A DNA stretch of 55,522 bases, taken from contig JAWAEB010000003.1 of NCBI GenBank assembly GCA_038891515.1, positions 1 to 55,522 of the forward strand. Reading direction: 5' to 3'. This document shows positions 32,011 through 41,053 of this stretch, one piece after another. The position numbers and the translations under genes were made by a program. The number at the start of each line of letters is the position of its first letter. Within the stretch, counting starts at the first letter, position 1. Under the pieces are notes generated by a model that saw nothing but the letters and a program-made list of their open reading frames with translations, did no database searches and was not told the origin of the DNA. The DNA is from HRBIN01 sp038891515. Its GTDB lineage: Archaea; Thermoproteota; Nitrososphaeria_A; Caldarchaeales; Caldarchaeaceae.

Positions 32011-33882
32011 TTGAGGAAGTTGTTGGAGGAGGTTGGAGAGCTTCTCAGGAGGGCTGGGGTAGATAGTCCTAGTCTGGAGATTCCTAGGCAGCGGGGCTTC
32101 GGTGAGCTGACAAGCACTTCTGCTTTTGAGCTGGCTAGGTCATCAGGTAGGACTCCCTATGATGTGGCCCGTGAGATTGTCTCCCGCATGGATCTGGCGG
32201 GTTCACAGCTTGTGGAAAGAGTTGAGGCTGTCAGGCCGGGTTACATCAACTTTTGGGTCAAGTGGAGTAGTTTCTCGGAGGATGTGCTATCACAGGTCTT
32301 ACGGGAGGGGGCGGGCTATGGAGGGTCCATTGTAGGTGGCGGTAGGACGGTGCTTATCGAGCACACTAGCGTCAACCCCAACAAAGCCCTCCACATAGGC
32401 CATGCACGTAACACATGCCTAGGCGATAGCCTAGCCCGCATATACCGCATGCAGGGTTACAGGGTTGTCGTGGCCAACTACATAGATGACAGTGGAAGTC
32501 AGATGGCTGACATCCTACTAGCCTTCACCAAGCTTGGCTATTCCATGGAGCCGCCTAAGGGTGAGAGGTTCGATGAATACTGTGGAAGGATATATGTGGA
32601 GGTGAATAGGAGGATCGAGTCCGAGCCGCAGCTGGTTCAGGACAAGAGACGCATAACCCTCGAGATTGAGAGACCAGACTCGGAAATGTTCAGACTTAAC
32701 AGGATGGTTTCGGAGATGGTACTACGTGACCAGATAAGCACATGCTGGAGGCTTGGAGCCCATTACGACATACTCAACCGTGAGAGTGACATAATAGCCT
32801 TCGACCTATGGAATGAGGTTTTCGCAAAGCTCAGGAGCTCTAATACCATATACGTAGCTCAGGACGGTCTGAAGAAAGGCTGCTGGCTCATAAATCTCTC
32901 CAACCACCCAACACTTTCCAGGGAGGGTGATGAGGTGCTGGTGAAGAGCGACGGAGCCACGACATACGTGGCCAGAGACATAGCCTATGCAGCTTGGAAG
33001 CTGGGCTTGCTCTCAAAAGATTTCAGCTACCGTACTTGGGGTCTCAACCCCGATGGCGGCGAGGTGCTGGTTACAGATACCGCTGGTAACAGACGATTCA
33101 GCCTCGGCACCGTAGAACATACTGTAAATGTGATTGATGCTAGGCAGAGGAGGCCTCAGGAGATAGTTAGATACGCCCTATGCCTGCTGGGTGTGGAGCC
33201 TACACGTTACCGCCATTACTCATATGAGGTTGTCTCCCTGAGTGTGAGAGATGCTGAGAGGCTGGGGGTCAGGGCTGCTGAGCATAGATTCGCCCACATG
33301 AGCGGGAGGGGGGGAATCTACATAAATGTTGAGCAGCTCCTAAATCATATCAGGGGTAAGGCGGCTCAGGAGACGGTGTCGAGGCATCCTGACTGGCCCT
33401 CTTGGAAGGTTGATGAGGTGGCTGAGAAGATCGCTGTGGCAGCCCTGAGATATAACCTCGTGAAGAGTGATGCGGATAAGATGATAGTTTTCGACACGGA
33501 GGAGGCTATGGATCTTGAAGGTGATACAGGCCCATATATACAGTATGCCTACGCCCGAGCCTCACGTATAGTTGAGAAAGCGGCCGTGGAGCCATCCACA
33601 AAGCCGTCCAAACCCCTCGTAGATGAGGAGAAGCAGCTCATGCTCAAGATAGCATACACGCCACTCATAGTGGAGGAGGCTGCCAGAATTCTACTGGTCA
33701 AGAAGGTGGCTGTCCACGCCCACGAGCTCGCCTCGACCTTCAACGACTTCTATGAAAAATGCCCCGTCCTAGCAGCTGAGGTAGAGACGATGAGGTTCAG
33801 GCTAGCCATCGTGGAGGCTTTCAGAACAGCTCTCTCCAACACAGCTGGACTCATAGGTATCCCGCTGGTCAGTGAGATGTGA
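32011..33882 (+). CDS. argS: Arginyl-tRNA synthetase
   Basis: This class I synthetase of 623 residues charges tRNA-Arg. The HIGH signature is HTSVNPNKALHIGHARNTC. The archaeal-type replacement of KMSKS is seen as RFAHMSGRGGIYI. An N-terminal Add-1-like domain and a C-terminal anticodon-binding all-helical domain (YIQYAYARASRIVEKAAV and onwards, ending in FRTALSNTAGLIGIPLVS) are present. TTG 32011 is the only plausible start because a stop codon (TAG at 32002) precedes it in frame. The gene converges with the CopD-like gene at its 3' end. Confidence 0.95.
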   Translation: MRKLLEEVGELLRRAGVDSPSLEIPRQRGFGELTSTSAFELARSSGRTPYDVAREIVSRMDLAGSQLVERVEAVRPGYINFWVKWSSFSEDVLSQVLREGAGYGGSIVGGGRTVLIEHTSVNPNKALHIGHARNTCLGDSLARIYRMQGYRVVVANYIDDSGSQMADILLAFTKLGYSMEPPKGERFDEYCGRIYVEVNRRIESEPQLVQDKRRITLEIERPDSEMFRLNRMVSEMVLRDQISTCWRLGAHYDILNRESDIIAFDLWNEVFAKLRSSNTIYVAQDGLKKGCWLINLSNHPTLSREGDEVLVKSDGATTYVARDIAYAAWKLGLLSKDFSYRTWGLNPDGGEVLVTDTAGNRRFSLGTVEHTVNVIDARQRRPQEIVRYALCLLGVEPTRYRHYSYEVVSLSVRDAERLGVRAAEHRFAHMSGRGGIYINVEQLLNHIRGKAAQETVSRHPDWPSWKVDEVAEKIAVAALRYNLVKSDADKMIVFDTEEAMDLEGDTGPYIQYAYARASRIVEKAAVEPSTKPSKPLVDEEKQLMLKIAYTPLIVEEAARILLVKKVAVHAHELASTFNDFYEKCPVLAAEVETMRFRLAIVEAFRTALSNTAGLIGIPLVSEM

Positions 33883-34386
33883 CTATGCACCTCTGAGAAG
33901 GGCGGCTATGAATATGATGACTAGGGCTAGGGCCAGACCGGTGTCTAGATAGTTCCTCAGAGAACCCATCACAGAGCCGCACAGCTGGCAGCGGTATGCG
34001 TCCGGAGGGTCGTTAAGATGTGTTGTGACATGCTTCAGTGTGCTAGGATATCGTCTGAAGGTTACCGCTGAGGCCACACCGATCAAACCAACCACCAGCA
34101 GTATCTTGACCAGCAGAAGGTTGCCGTATGAGGAGAGTATGAGAGGCTCGAATGATGTTATCTGGAGGACGAAAAACACTCGGAAGAGCCCGCTCACCAC
34201 TATCAGACCTATGCTAACCCACACCACCGTCAGAAATTTCCTCAGTAAGATGGGGACCATGCGGGCCCTGTCACGCAGGGCCACGGCGGACATGCCTGGC
34301 ATGAGGACAAGAAGTATGTAGCCTATCCCCCCTATCCAGAAGACCACACCCATTAGATGCAGCCAGTGCATGAGAGTGCTCAGCAT
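33883..34386 (-). CDS. CopD-like four-helix membrane protein with a C-terminal CxxC
   Basis: The protein has 167 residues. The first helix carries HWLHLMGVVFWIGGIGYILL, the His/Trp-Gly pattern of the CopD/DUF2269/HemJ-like superfamily, followed by three more helices. Between the last two helices is a short loop with CQLCG, which could bind a metal. Members of this superfamily have been linked to copper uptake and to heme handling. A second, separate member is found in the heme operon at 48352. The gene begins 100 bases from the AIM24-like gene on the other strand. Confidence 0.7.
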   Translation of the reverse strand: MLSTLMHWLHLMGVVFWIGGIGYILLVLMPGMSAVALRDRARMVPILLRKFLTVVWVSIGLIVVSGLFRVFFVLQITSFEPLILSSYGNLLLVKILLVVGLIGVASAVTFRRYPSTLKHVTTHLNDPPDAYRCQLCGSVMGSLRNYLDTGLALALVIIFIAALLRGA

Positions 34387-34485
34387 AGTCTATGGGTGGG
34401 ATGCTGTGCTGGATTTATTCCTTTGCCTAGGTTGGCATGTACTGGTGGCAGAAGTCATATTAGGCAGTCTAACCTGCGGGTGTCT

Positions 34486-35181
34486 ATGAGATATGAGATT
34501 AAGCACAGGCCTTCCTACTCTCTTCTGGAGGTTGAGCTCATGCCTGAGGAGAGTATCAAGGCTGAGGCCGGCTCCATGACCTACATGACATCCAACATAG
34601 AGGTTAGGACAACCATGAGGGAGGCCAGTTTTCTGGAGACTCTGGGTCTCAAGATACTTGGTGGACAGTCATTCTTTGTCAACGAATATACGGCCAGAAA
34701 TAGGCCAGGCATGGTGGGACTTGTCGCTGCACCCTTGGGCGATATGACGCACCTACCCATAACACCATATAGGGGCTACATAATCCAGAAGTCATCGTAT
34801 GTGGCCTCCACGAATAATGTTAACCTAGACATAAAGTGGCAGGGATTTACCCGCGGCATCTTCGGCCAAGGCCTCTTCATGATAAAGGTGACCGGTGAGG
34901 GTGACCTTTTTATCAACACCTTCGGCGCCATAGAGAGGAAGACTCTAGCACCCGGTGAAGAGCTCATAGTAGATAACTTCCATCTGGTGGCCTTTACAGA
35001 CACCTGCACCTATGAGGTTAGGAAGTTCGGCGGGTTGAAGTCCACAATCCTTGGTGGTGAGGGCTTGGTGGTGAGTATTAGGGGGCCTGGAGATGTTTTC
35101 ATACAGACGAAGAACCCGGCCGAGTTCACCGAGTGGCTCTGGAGCCTATTGGAACCCTATGTCCGCTCCCGTTCACGTTAG
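34486..35181 (+). CDS. TIGR00266/AIM24-family protein
   Basis: The protein has 231 residues, predicted all-beta. YSLLEVELMPEESIKAEAGS is the family entry motif, followed by FFVNEYTA, GYIIQKSSYVASTNNVNLDI, GLFMIKVTGEGDLFINTFG and GEELIVDNFHLVAFTD. Homologues occur in bacteria, archaea and mitochondria (AIM24), and their biochemical role is unknown. The frame is open upstream to 34357, but ATG 34486 starts the conserved region and lies about 26 bases downstream of an AT-rich TATA-like stretch, so the shorter form is preferred. The 3' end overlaps the convergent small membrane protein by 4 bases. Confidence 0.85.
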   Translation: MRYEIKHRPSYSLLEVELMPEESIKAEAGSMTYMTSNIEVRTTMREASFLETLGLKILGGQSFFVNEYTARNRPGMVGLVAAPLGDMTHLPITPYRGYIIQKSSYVASTNNVNLDIKWQGFTRGIFGQGLFMIKVTGEGDLFINTFGAIERKTLAPGEELIVDNFHLVAFTDTCTYEVRKFGGLKSTILGGEGLVVSIRGPGDVFIQTKNPAEFTEWLWSLLEPYVRSRSR

Positions 35182-35555
35182 CTAGCCTGATGTTGCTCGG
35201 GCTTCCAGACAAGTCCTAAAACGCCGCCCACTATGCCGAGTACAAGTCCTACAATGAACCCACCGCCCGACACTATGCTTAGTGTGGAGAAGACCAGCAC
35301 AAGTATAGAGCCTGTCCTCACCTTTGAAGGTTTACCGGAGTTTATCATGATAGCGCCAACAAGCACGATAACTCCGGAAATTACACCCACTACCCCGATT
35401 ACCATGATTAGTAGGATCACAACTACGACGATAAAACCTAGAGGGCCGCTTTGTAAGGCTGTGGTGAAAGCTGTCACGAGGGCTGAGGTGAGTATCAGTA
35501 TTCCAGCGATTAGGGATAGGATGAACGCTGCTGTAGGCTTCGCCATATCCACCAA
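35178..35555 (-). CDS. Small multipass membrane protein of unknown function
   Basis: The protein has 125 residues with four hydrophobic helices (AFILSLIAGILILTSALVTA, GFIVVVVILLIMVIGVVGVI, GSILVLVFSTLSIVSGGGFI and IVGGVLGLVW) and a short Lys/His-rich tail. The layout of two helical pairs with Gly-rich turns resembles small DUF4064-like membrane proteins, but I cannot assign a family with confidence. It lies 33 bases behind the beta-CASP nuclease gene's stop in the opposite order on the same strand, so it is likely an independent unit. Confidence 0.65.
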   Translation of the reverse strand: MVDMAKPTAAFILSLIAGILILTSALVTAFTTALQSGPLGFIVVVVILLIMVIGVVGVISGVIVLVGAIMINSGKPSKVRTGSILVLVFSTLSIVSGGGFIVGLVLGIVGGVLGLVWKPEQHQAS

Positions 35556-35588
35556 CCGCTGACCGTCGACATATTAGCCTTGTACTAT

Positions 35589-37016
35589 CTAGACCATGAT
35601 ATCCACACCATAGCGTGGTATAATGACACTGCACTCCATCCCCCGCTCTTGGATGAGTAGCTCAAACATCTCCGGATGCTGGGTGTGTATTGGGACGATT
35701 TTCTGGGGCTCTATCGCCTCTATGACCTTTACTATATCGGAACCCGATGCATGACCCGATGCGTGGACGTGGTGGAAGCGCATACCTAGAAGCCTAGCCC
35801 AGTTCTCAATCTTGTCCATCTCCAGCACCTGCTCCTCACTGTGGGGCTCGCTGGTGGAGAGTATGAACAGGGAGGATGGAGGCGGCTTCAGGCTGGCCAA
35901 GCCCACGATATCCTCAGCTCTGCTCATGGCTAGGACATACCTGTCCGGATTTGCTGAGATTTCGGCATCCTTCAGCAGTGGTATGGACTGGTCATTCAAT
36001 ATCTCAGCCTCCCAGTACCTGTAGTCTTTATCCACGTACCTGCCGCTCCCTTTTCTCTTCTGGTAGGTGACTAGGACGTCGAACTCCATCTTCGGTATCT
36101 CCATACTCAGGCCTGCTCTGGAGAGGCTCTTCAGTATGTGGGCGTGGTGCAGCGATATGACTAGAGCCCGGTCGTTGGCTAGGCAGGCTTGGAGCAGGGA
36201 TTTCAGACGGTCGAAGTCCAGCGGACCCACCACAGCCGCCACCATGCAGCTACCCGCATCTGCTATGAGGTTAGTGAGGGTATTCCTCACAGTCTCCTCG
36301 GAGTGAGCCAGGTTATCTCCGATCCTAGTGCCTTCCACTACAATGGTCTCCACTCCCTTCTCCCTACACCTGTTGATGAAGTCCCAGCTCATATGTGACA
36401 TCGGCCCATGCATTCTAAAGTCTCCGGTGTAGGCCAGCACGTTATCGGGAGACTCTAGGATAAGCCCATAGGCGGCTGGGATGGAGTGGTCCACATGTAC
36501 AGGCTCTATCATGATGTCTCCCACCGCAAACCTCTCGCCAGTCCTAAAGGTTGTGCATCCCCTCCCACCGCCATATCTACCCCTGTTGAATATGTGCTCG
36601 GGGGATGGCTGCTTGGCCTCCTCCCTAGCCGAGATGAGTACCTTCGTACCCTCACCCATGTAGAGCGGTATATCCTGTCTGAGGAATGATGCATGTCCGC
36701 AGTGATCTAGGTGGGCGTGGCTTATGATGCACGCTTCTACTGATGGGGAGTCGCTGTTAAGGTGGGTCAGCTCCCCACCCAGCATCTCAGGCCTGTATAT
36801 CCCCTGAATTGATGGGAGAACTCCAGTGATGAGATAGTCGCCCAGCAGGTTGAACCGCCTTGGCTGGAGGAATGTACTGAAGTACATACTCTTGATTGTA
36901 TAGCTTACCCCATAGTCTAGGAAGACCCTAGTAGCGTCTGACTCTACTAAAATCTTGTTCCCACCTATCTCGCCAGCCCCTCCGTAAATCGTCAGCTTCA
37001 GAGAGAACACCCACAA
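35589..37016 (-). CDS. RNase J-like beta-CASP metallo-beta-lactamase protein
   Basis: This 475-residue protein has the metal site SHAHLDHCGH, YTGDFRMHG and an HVDHSIPAAYG stretch, then a beta-CASP domain ending in HHVHASGHASGSD and VPIHTQHPEMFE. These motifs place it among RNase J/beta-CASP nucleases, although it is more divergent than the aCPSF2-like protein at 10632. Archaeal RNase J is a 5'-3' exoribonuclease, and the related SNM1 branch acts on DNA. The gene is the last of a tight operon herA-nurA-this gene (3-base gap), so a role on DNA ends together with HerA-NurA deserves consideration. Confidence 0.82.
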   Translation of the reverse strand: MWVFSLKLTIYGGAGEIGGNKILVESDATRVFLDYGVSYTIKSMYFSTFLQPRRFNLLGDYLITGVLPSIQGIYRPEMLGGELTHLNSDSPSVEACIISHAHLDHCGHASFLRQDIPLYMGEGTKVLISAREEAKQPSPEHIFNRGRYGGGRGCTTFRTGERFAVGDIMIEPVHVDHSIPAAYGLILESPDNVLAYTGDFRMHGPMSHMSWDFINRCREKGVETIVVEGTRIGDNLAHSEETVRNTLTNLIADAGSCMVAAVVGPLDFDRLKSLLQACLANDRALVISLHHAHILKSLSRAGLSMEIPKMEFDVLVTYQKRKGSGRYVDKDYRYWEAEILNDQSIPLLKDAEISANPDRYVLAMSRAEDIVGLASLKPPPSSLFILSTSEPHSEEQVLEMDKIENWARLLGMRFHHVHASGHASGSDIVKVIEAIEPQKIVPIHTQHPEMFELLIQERGMECSVIIPRYGVDIMV

Positions 37017-37019
37017 GTT

Positions 37020-38186
37020 TTAAAGCGGCTTCTGGGGATTGAGGTATGAGAAGAAAAGCTTCAACGTCTCAGCATCACGGCCGTTAAGCCGGACAAGAGT
37101 CCTAGCCTCCACCTCAGCCACAAACTCATCCGTGAACCTAGAAGGTATGTTAACAAGCGAGTCCACCAAGTCCAACGCCACCGGCAGGCCAGTTCCAGTG
37201 TTGAAGAAGTTGGGCTGTCCAAGCCACTCCTCCAGCATGCTCCGTGGCATACTCTTGGGGAACTCTATCTCACAGGCGGGGGCTCCCATGGAATATCTCA
37301 CTTGGACGCGGGAGAGTTTCCTCACAGTCTCCTTCTCAACTCCAAACTTGTCGAAGGGTGCGTAGATGTCCCTAGCCGCTCTACTCTCAATCTCCTTGAT
37401 AGAGGTATATTTCTGGGCCAGTGAGGCGACTGCGTTGTAGTAGGAGATGGGGTGGGTCTCTCCGAGGAAGTCATCATAGTAGAACATGGTTCCTGGAGTC
37501 ATGATGAATGAGAGGAGGAACTTATCAAGCATGAGTGCGTAGGTGCTTTCCCGCCCACCCCTCAACACCATGTAGCCTCCGATAGCTCTGGAGGGGCTTC
37601 TTTTTATCACAGCGATAGCCCTCCCACTCTCTATAAGCCTCCTAGTCAAATCAAATGTGTCGTTCACAACTTTCTTCACATGCTCGCTCAAATCGTCCTG
37701 CCGTATCCTTAGACTGTGGTATAGAAATCCTAGAAAGCTCCCATCAATAACTACCAAGTCATTTTTCTCCAGTATCTCGAGGGCCACTTTCCTCTCCGCT
37801 AGGGCTGTTATGGTGTCGAAGAGATGCTTGCTCACATCCCTTGAGAGAGCCTGCCTTCTCTTGAAGACGCCTGCTCTGAGAACCTCGTCCAGCCTTTCAA
37901 GCCCCCGTACTGAGACAGCTCCCACAGTGAACACGCCATACCTCACCCCAAGCCTCTCACTAAGTGTCGGTGACCTAGAGCCATCCACAGCCGCAACCCT
38001 ATACACATTTGTGCTGGGCTTCAGTCCGCAGAGGTGAGGGTGGATGAAGTTGGCCGCCTCCTCAAGCAGCTTGGAGACCTCCCCAATACGCTCCACCATT
38101 AACTTGGACTCTTTCTCAGCCTCATTGAAGAAAGCCACCTGAAGGTCGTGCGGTAGCAGATGCCACTCATAGTACTCAGCCATCAA
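37020..38186 (-). CDS. nurA: NurA-domain nuclease
   Basis: The protein has 388 residues. The NurA active-site motif I is YRVAAVDGSRSPTLSERLGV, with the catalytic Asp. A second acidic motif is in LVVIDGSFLGFLYHSLR, and a third near ALDLVDSLVNIPS. NurA is a 5'-3' exonuclease/endonuclease that works with the HerA translocase to resect DNA ends for homologous recombination, usually with Mre11-Rad50. Here it follows herA by a single base, so the two are translationally linked. No mre11 or rad50 gene is in the window. Confidence 0.9.
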   Translation of the reverse strand: MMAEYYEWHLLPHDLQVAFFNEAEKESKLMVERIGEVSKLLEEAANFIHPHLCGLKPSTNVYRVAAVDGSRSPTLSERLGVRYGVFTVGAVSVRGLERLDEVLRAGVFKRRQALSRDVSKHLFDTITALAERKVALEILEKNDLVVIDGSFLGFLYHSLRIRQDDLSEHVKKVVNDTFDLTRRLIESGRAIAVIKRSPSRAIGGYMVLRGGRESTYALMLDKFLLSFIMTPGTMFYYDDFLGETHPISYYNAVASLAQKYTSIKEIESRAARDIYAPFDKFGVEKETVRKLSRVQVRYSMGAPACEIEFPKSMPRSMLEEWLGQPNFFNTGTGLPVALDLVDSLVNIPSRFTDEFVAEVEARTLVRLNGRDAETLKLFFSYLNPQKPL

Positions 38187-38187
38187 A

Positions 38188-39636
38188 TCACCCGGCTGTG
38201 AAGGTGAGGAGTAGGGGTATTGGGGATGGATTCATTATGCCTGAGAAGTAGAACCGGCCCGGCTTGAGGAGGAGGAGCTGCTCGGATTTTATGCCATAAG
38301 GTTCAAGCCATTCGGCTGCTCCCCCCTCACCTGAGGCGTCGAGGGGATGTATACGTCCTATGAAGTATGTGTTGAGGTTGCGTCTCACGGCGGCGTTTAC
38401 TCCAATCTCACCCTTAATGCCCTGCGATATGAGCGTCAAGTTCAACCCCCTCTTCCTACCTAGGGCTGCTAGGTTCTTAATCATCTCCGACGTCTCCACC
38501 TGGATGCCCCTAGGCTCCCACGGCGCGTACTGAGGCGCCTCATCCACTATCATAGCTATGTTCACATTCTCACCCATGTCCATCAGCCTGTATATCTCGG
38601 AGCCGAGAGATAGGAAGAAGCCCAGCTTGCTCTCAGAGCCCACACCACTCATATCCACCACAAGAGTCCTGTCAGCCCTCAGCTTCTCCAGCAACATCTC
38701 CATAGGAATTTCTCCCATCAGGGGTTTGATGTATTCGGGCGTAAGCTTTCTAAAAACCCTCCTGTAAGCCCGCCTAGCAGAATCTTTCCAATCATTCCTA
38801 GAGATGTTCTCTATGTTATTCCAGACCTTATTCTTGATAAGCTCATAAAACTGGTGATGGTCTCTCTTCACACCTGCCACTTTATCATGCCAGCCTTCAA
38901 CAAACTCGTCGAAGGCATCCCTGAGATTATTGTTGTCGCCGAACCTATAGCTAATGCTATTCAGATACGAGAATATTGAACTCTCGTCCAGCTGGATATC
39001 AGTGATGGACACTGTTTTGCCGTAGAAGTGGGGCACATAATCGGTTCCACTCCAGTCCAGTATGAGCACGTTAAACCCGCATTCTAGGTATAGCTTGGTG
39101 AGGACATACCTAGCGAGCCATGACTTACCGCTGCCGGTGCTACCGAATACACCCACATGATAGGTGATGAACTCCCTGAGAACCGGTATACGCCATCTAT
39201 CATGACCCTCTATGTAGGCGTTTAGATATTGGGGCTCCCTAGCCCCTGACACCAATAGGTCTAGGGGGTTGTCCGAGTCATCCAGCAGGTAAACCGTTGA
39301 CCTCGGGGCTATAATTGTCTTGTTGGGTTCGATACCGTTCTCACCCCTCACACCTATCGGCATTATCCTGAATGAGTAAACCTCTCGGGCGCCCGACGGC
39401 TCTCCGCCATATTTGAGATATGCTACGTCAGGTCTATAGGCGCTGGGGTTTAGAAACTCATTCTTACCCAGCCCCTCCCTCAGAACACCTATAATCTCAT
39501 TTACGGGGTTTTCGTCACCGCCATTCCTCACCAGCACCAGCTCCTCAGACCTCACCACCCTCTCCACATCCTTCAGCAGTATGACTCTGGCATAGGTCTC
39601 CGTTGCTCCGTCCCCAACCCTACCGATAAGCCTCAA
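38188..39636 (-). CDS. herA: HerA-type DNA translocase/helicase
   Basis: This 482-residue hexameric ATPase of the HerA/FtsK superfamily has an N-terminal HAS-barrel-like region (about 1-150), Walker A GVFGSTGSGKSWLARY, Walker B IAMIVDEAPQYAPWEPRG and a C-terminal arginine-rich region (RKRGLNLTLISQ, AAVRRNLNTYFIGRIHPLDA). It pumps DNA for end resection with NurA. The start is TTG 39636, supported by a TATA box at 39663-39668, 29 bases upstream. Other nearby ATGs are out of frame. It is the first gene of a three-gene operon with nurA and a beta-CASP nuclease. Confidence 0.9.
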   Translation of the reverse strand: MRLIGRVGDGATETYARVILLKDVERVVRSEELVLVRNGGDENPVNEIIGVLREGLGKNEFLNPSAYRPDVAYLKYGGEPSGAREVYSFRIMPIGVRGENGIEPNKTIIAPRSTVYLLDDSDNPLDLLVSGAREPQYLNAYIEGHDRWRIPVLREFITYHVGVFGSTGSGKSWLARYVLTKLYLECGFNVLILDWSGTDYVPHFYGKTVSITDIQLDESSIFSYLNSISYRFGDNNNLRDAFDEFVEGWHDKVAGVKRDHHQFYELIKNKVWNNIENISRNDWKDSARRAYRRVFRKLTPEYIKPLMGEIPMEMLLEKLRADRTLVVDMSGVGSESKLGFFLSLGSEIYRLMDMGENVNIAMIVDEAPQYAPWEPRGIQVETSEMIKNLAALGRKRGLNLTLISQGIKGEIGVNAAVRRNLNTYFIGRIHPLDASGEGGAAEWLEPYGIKSEQLLLLKPGRFYFSGIMNPSPIPLLLTFTAG

Positions 39637-39662
39637 AACCGTTAGAGCATGGGAATAGGGTC

Positions 39663-39668
39663 TTATAA
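39663..39668 (-). promoter_or_regulatory. TATA box of the herA-nurA operon
   Basis: TTATAA, within CATTATAAGA on the minus strand, is centred about 29 bases before TTG 39636. It supports a leaderless message starting with TTG. Confidence 0.55.
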
Positions 39669-39733
39669 TGATTCCTCTAAAATCCTATTTAAAGCAGCGA
39701 TGCGGCTGAAGCCAGCCTCACCACTGGCAAGCG

Positions 39734-41053
39734 TCATCCCAGAACCTCGACTCCCACCACCGTAAGCTCTATCTTCACCGGATTATTGTCCAGCATCTCC
39801 GCCACACTTGGTTTCGTCCTGCCACCGTCGCCTGTAATGAGCTCCTTCACATAGAGTCCGCCCTGGCATCTTATGGTGAAGTTGACTTTATTTGGGCCGA
39901 TCTGTGTGGCCTTAACCTCATGCACCAGCTTCCTCCGAAGCTTTTCCCCCCTCCTCTTCAGCACCCTACTTGGTGTCCACTGCTCCACCATAGCCCCCCT
40001 CAGACTGTTCTCCACCTCTAGAAGCTTGCTCTGGTCCACTTCTCTTTCAAACTCGGTGCCCACCGAGTATGTCTTAACGGTTATGTGGGAAGTGATTTTC
40101 AGCTCCCTCATCTCCCTCCGTGAAGCATACCTCAGGTTTCTGACCGAGACAAGTCCCGAGGCCCTCTCATTCAGGATCCGTTCCACATCATCAAGATTCA
40201 GTAAGCGTTTTCTGGGTCTTTTGAGCTCAAGGACGAATGGACGGCCCTCACCCTCCACCAAAGCGTCCACATCTTCTCTACCCGCTGCATGAAACTTGAA
40301 ACCCTCAGCCTTGAAGAGCTCTACAGCTGGAAGACCGATGATCTCACTCACGCTGGTAGGATACTCACGTCCAGTATATCCACAATTACTGCACCCCCTC
40401 CCCCAGCAGCGACGGCAGTGCCAGACTGATTGTGGGATGTTGCGTTGGTGTTTGAGGTAGTTCCCCCTGATGAAGAGTGGGCTTGGGATTATCTGGTGGG
40501 CTTCGGTGAATATGTTGACTATTACGGTGATGTCTGGTGTGAGATGGTCTGTGACTGCGCCGGTGTACATGTTGATGAGCTTGCCAACCTCACGTGTGAC
40601 ATCGTTCTTGAAATCCTCACCTGTATCCAAGCCATATGCGGACCTTATGTTGTCATCTAGCTCCCTAACCAAAGCTGGGACCGACGCACCAACCAAGAAA
40701 GATCGATATTCATACTCCGCTAGATTGGCCACAATCTTCTCAGCCATTGTCCTAAAAGTCTCCTCACTGAGCCTACCCCCACAGATGCTACATGGATTTT
40801 GCTGGGGCCTCTCACCCGAGAGCCTCGCAACCTCATCGGCGGCAGCCTCTACACCAGCATTCACTGCCAGAATCGTAAGCTTCTCCCTATCACCAGCCTT
40901 CCAGGCATCCATCAGCAGAACGAGCTTAATAGCTCGTCCCCTCTCCCTGTTGGAGAGTCCGGTGGAGATTCTTGCGAATTGCCGGCCTAGACAGTAATCG
41001 CAGAGTGGGTGCTTGGATAGGATGGATATGGCTGTCTCGTCTACGCCAGTCAT
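39734..41053 (-). CDS. pus10: tRNA pseudouridine(54/55) synthase Pus10
   Basis: The protein has 439 residues. The zinc-binding N-terminal part contains CDYCLGRQF and CSICGGRLS. A middle RNA-binding (THUMP-like) region includes FIRGNYLKHQRNIPQSVWHC with CRRCWGRGCSNCGYTGREYP. The C-terminal synthase domain includes FHAAGREDVDALVEGEGRPF, whose Asp is a good candidate for the catalytic residue. Archaeal Pus10 makes pseudouridine 54 and 55 in the T-loop of tRNAs. Its ATG overlaps the SRP54 stop (ATGA, 41050-41053), so the pair forms a transcription unit. Confidence 0.92.
   Translation of the reverse strand: MTGVDETAISILSKHPLCDYCLGRQFARISTGLSNRERGRAIKLVLLMDAWKAGDREKLTILAVNAGVEAAADEVARLSGERPQQNPCSICGGRLSEETFRTMAEKIVANLAEYEYRSFLVGASVPALVRELDDNIRSAYGLDTGEDFKNDVTREVGKLINMYTGAVTDHLTPDITVIVNIFTEAHQIIPSPLFIRGNYLKHQRNIPQSVWHCRRCWGRGCSNCGYTGREYPTSVSEIIGLPAVELFKAEGFKFHAAGREDVDALVEGEGRPFVLELKRPRKRLLNLDDVERILNERASGLVSVRNLRYASRREMRELKITSHITVKTYSVGTEFEREVDQSKLLEVENSLRGAMVEQWTPSRVLKRRGEKLRRKLVHEVKATQIGPNKVNFTIRCQGGLYVKELITGDGGRTKPSVAEMLDNNPVKIELTVVGVEVLG

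Noticed and set aside
34357..34485. N-terminal extension of the AIM24-like protein (from 34357)
   Set aside because: The 43 extra residues overlap the divergent CopD-like gene antisense and do not resemble the family; the conserved region begins at ATG 34486.
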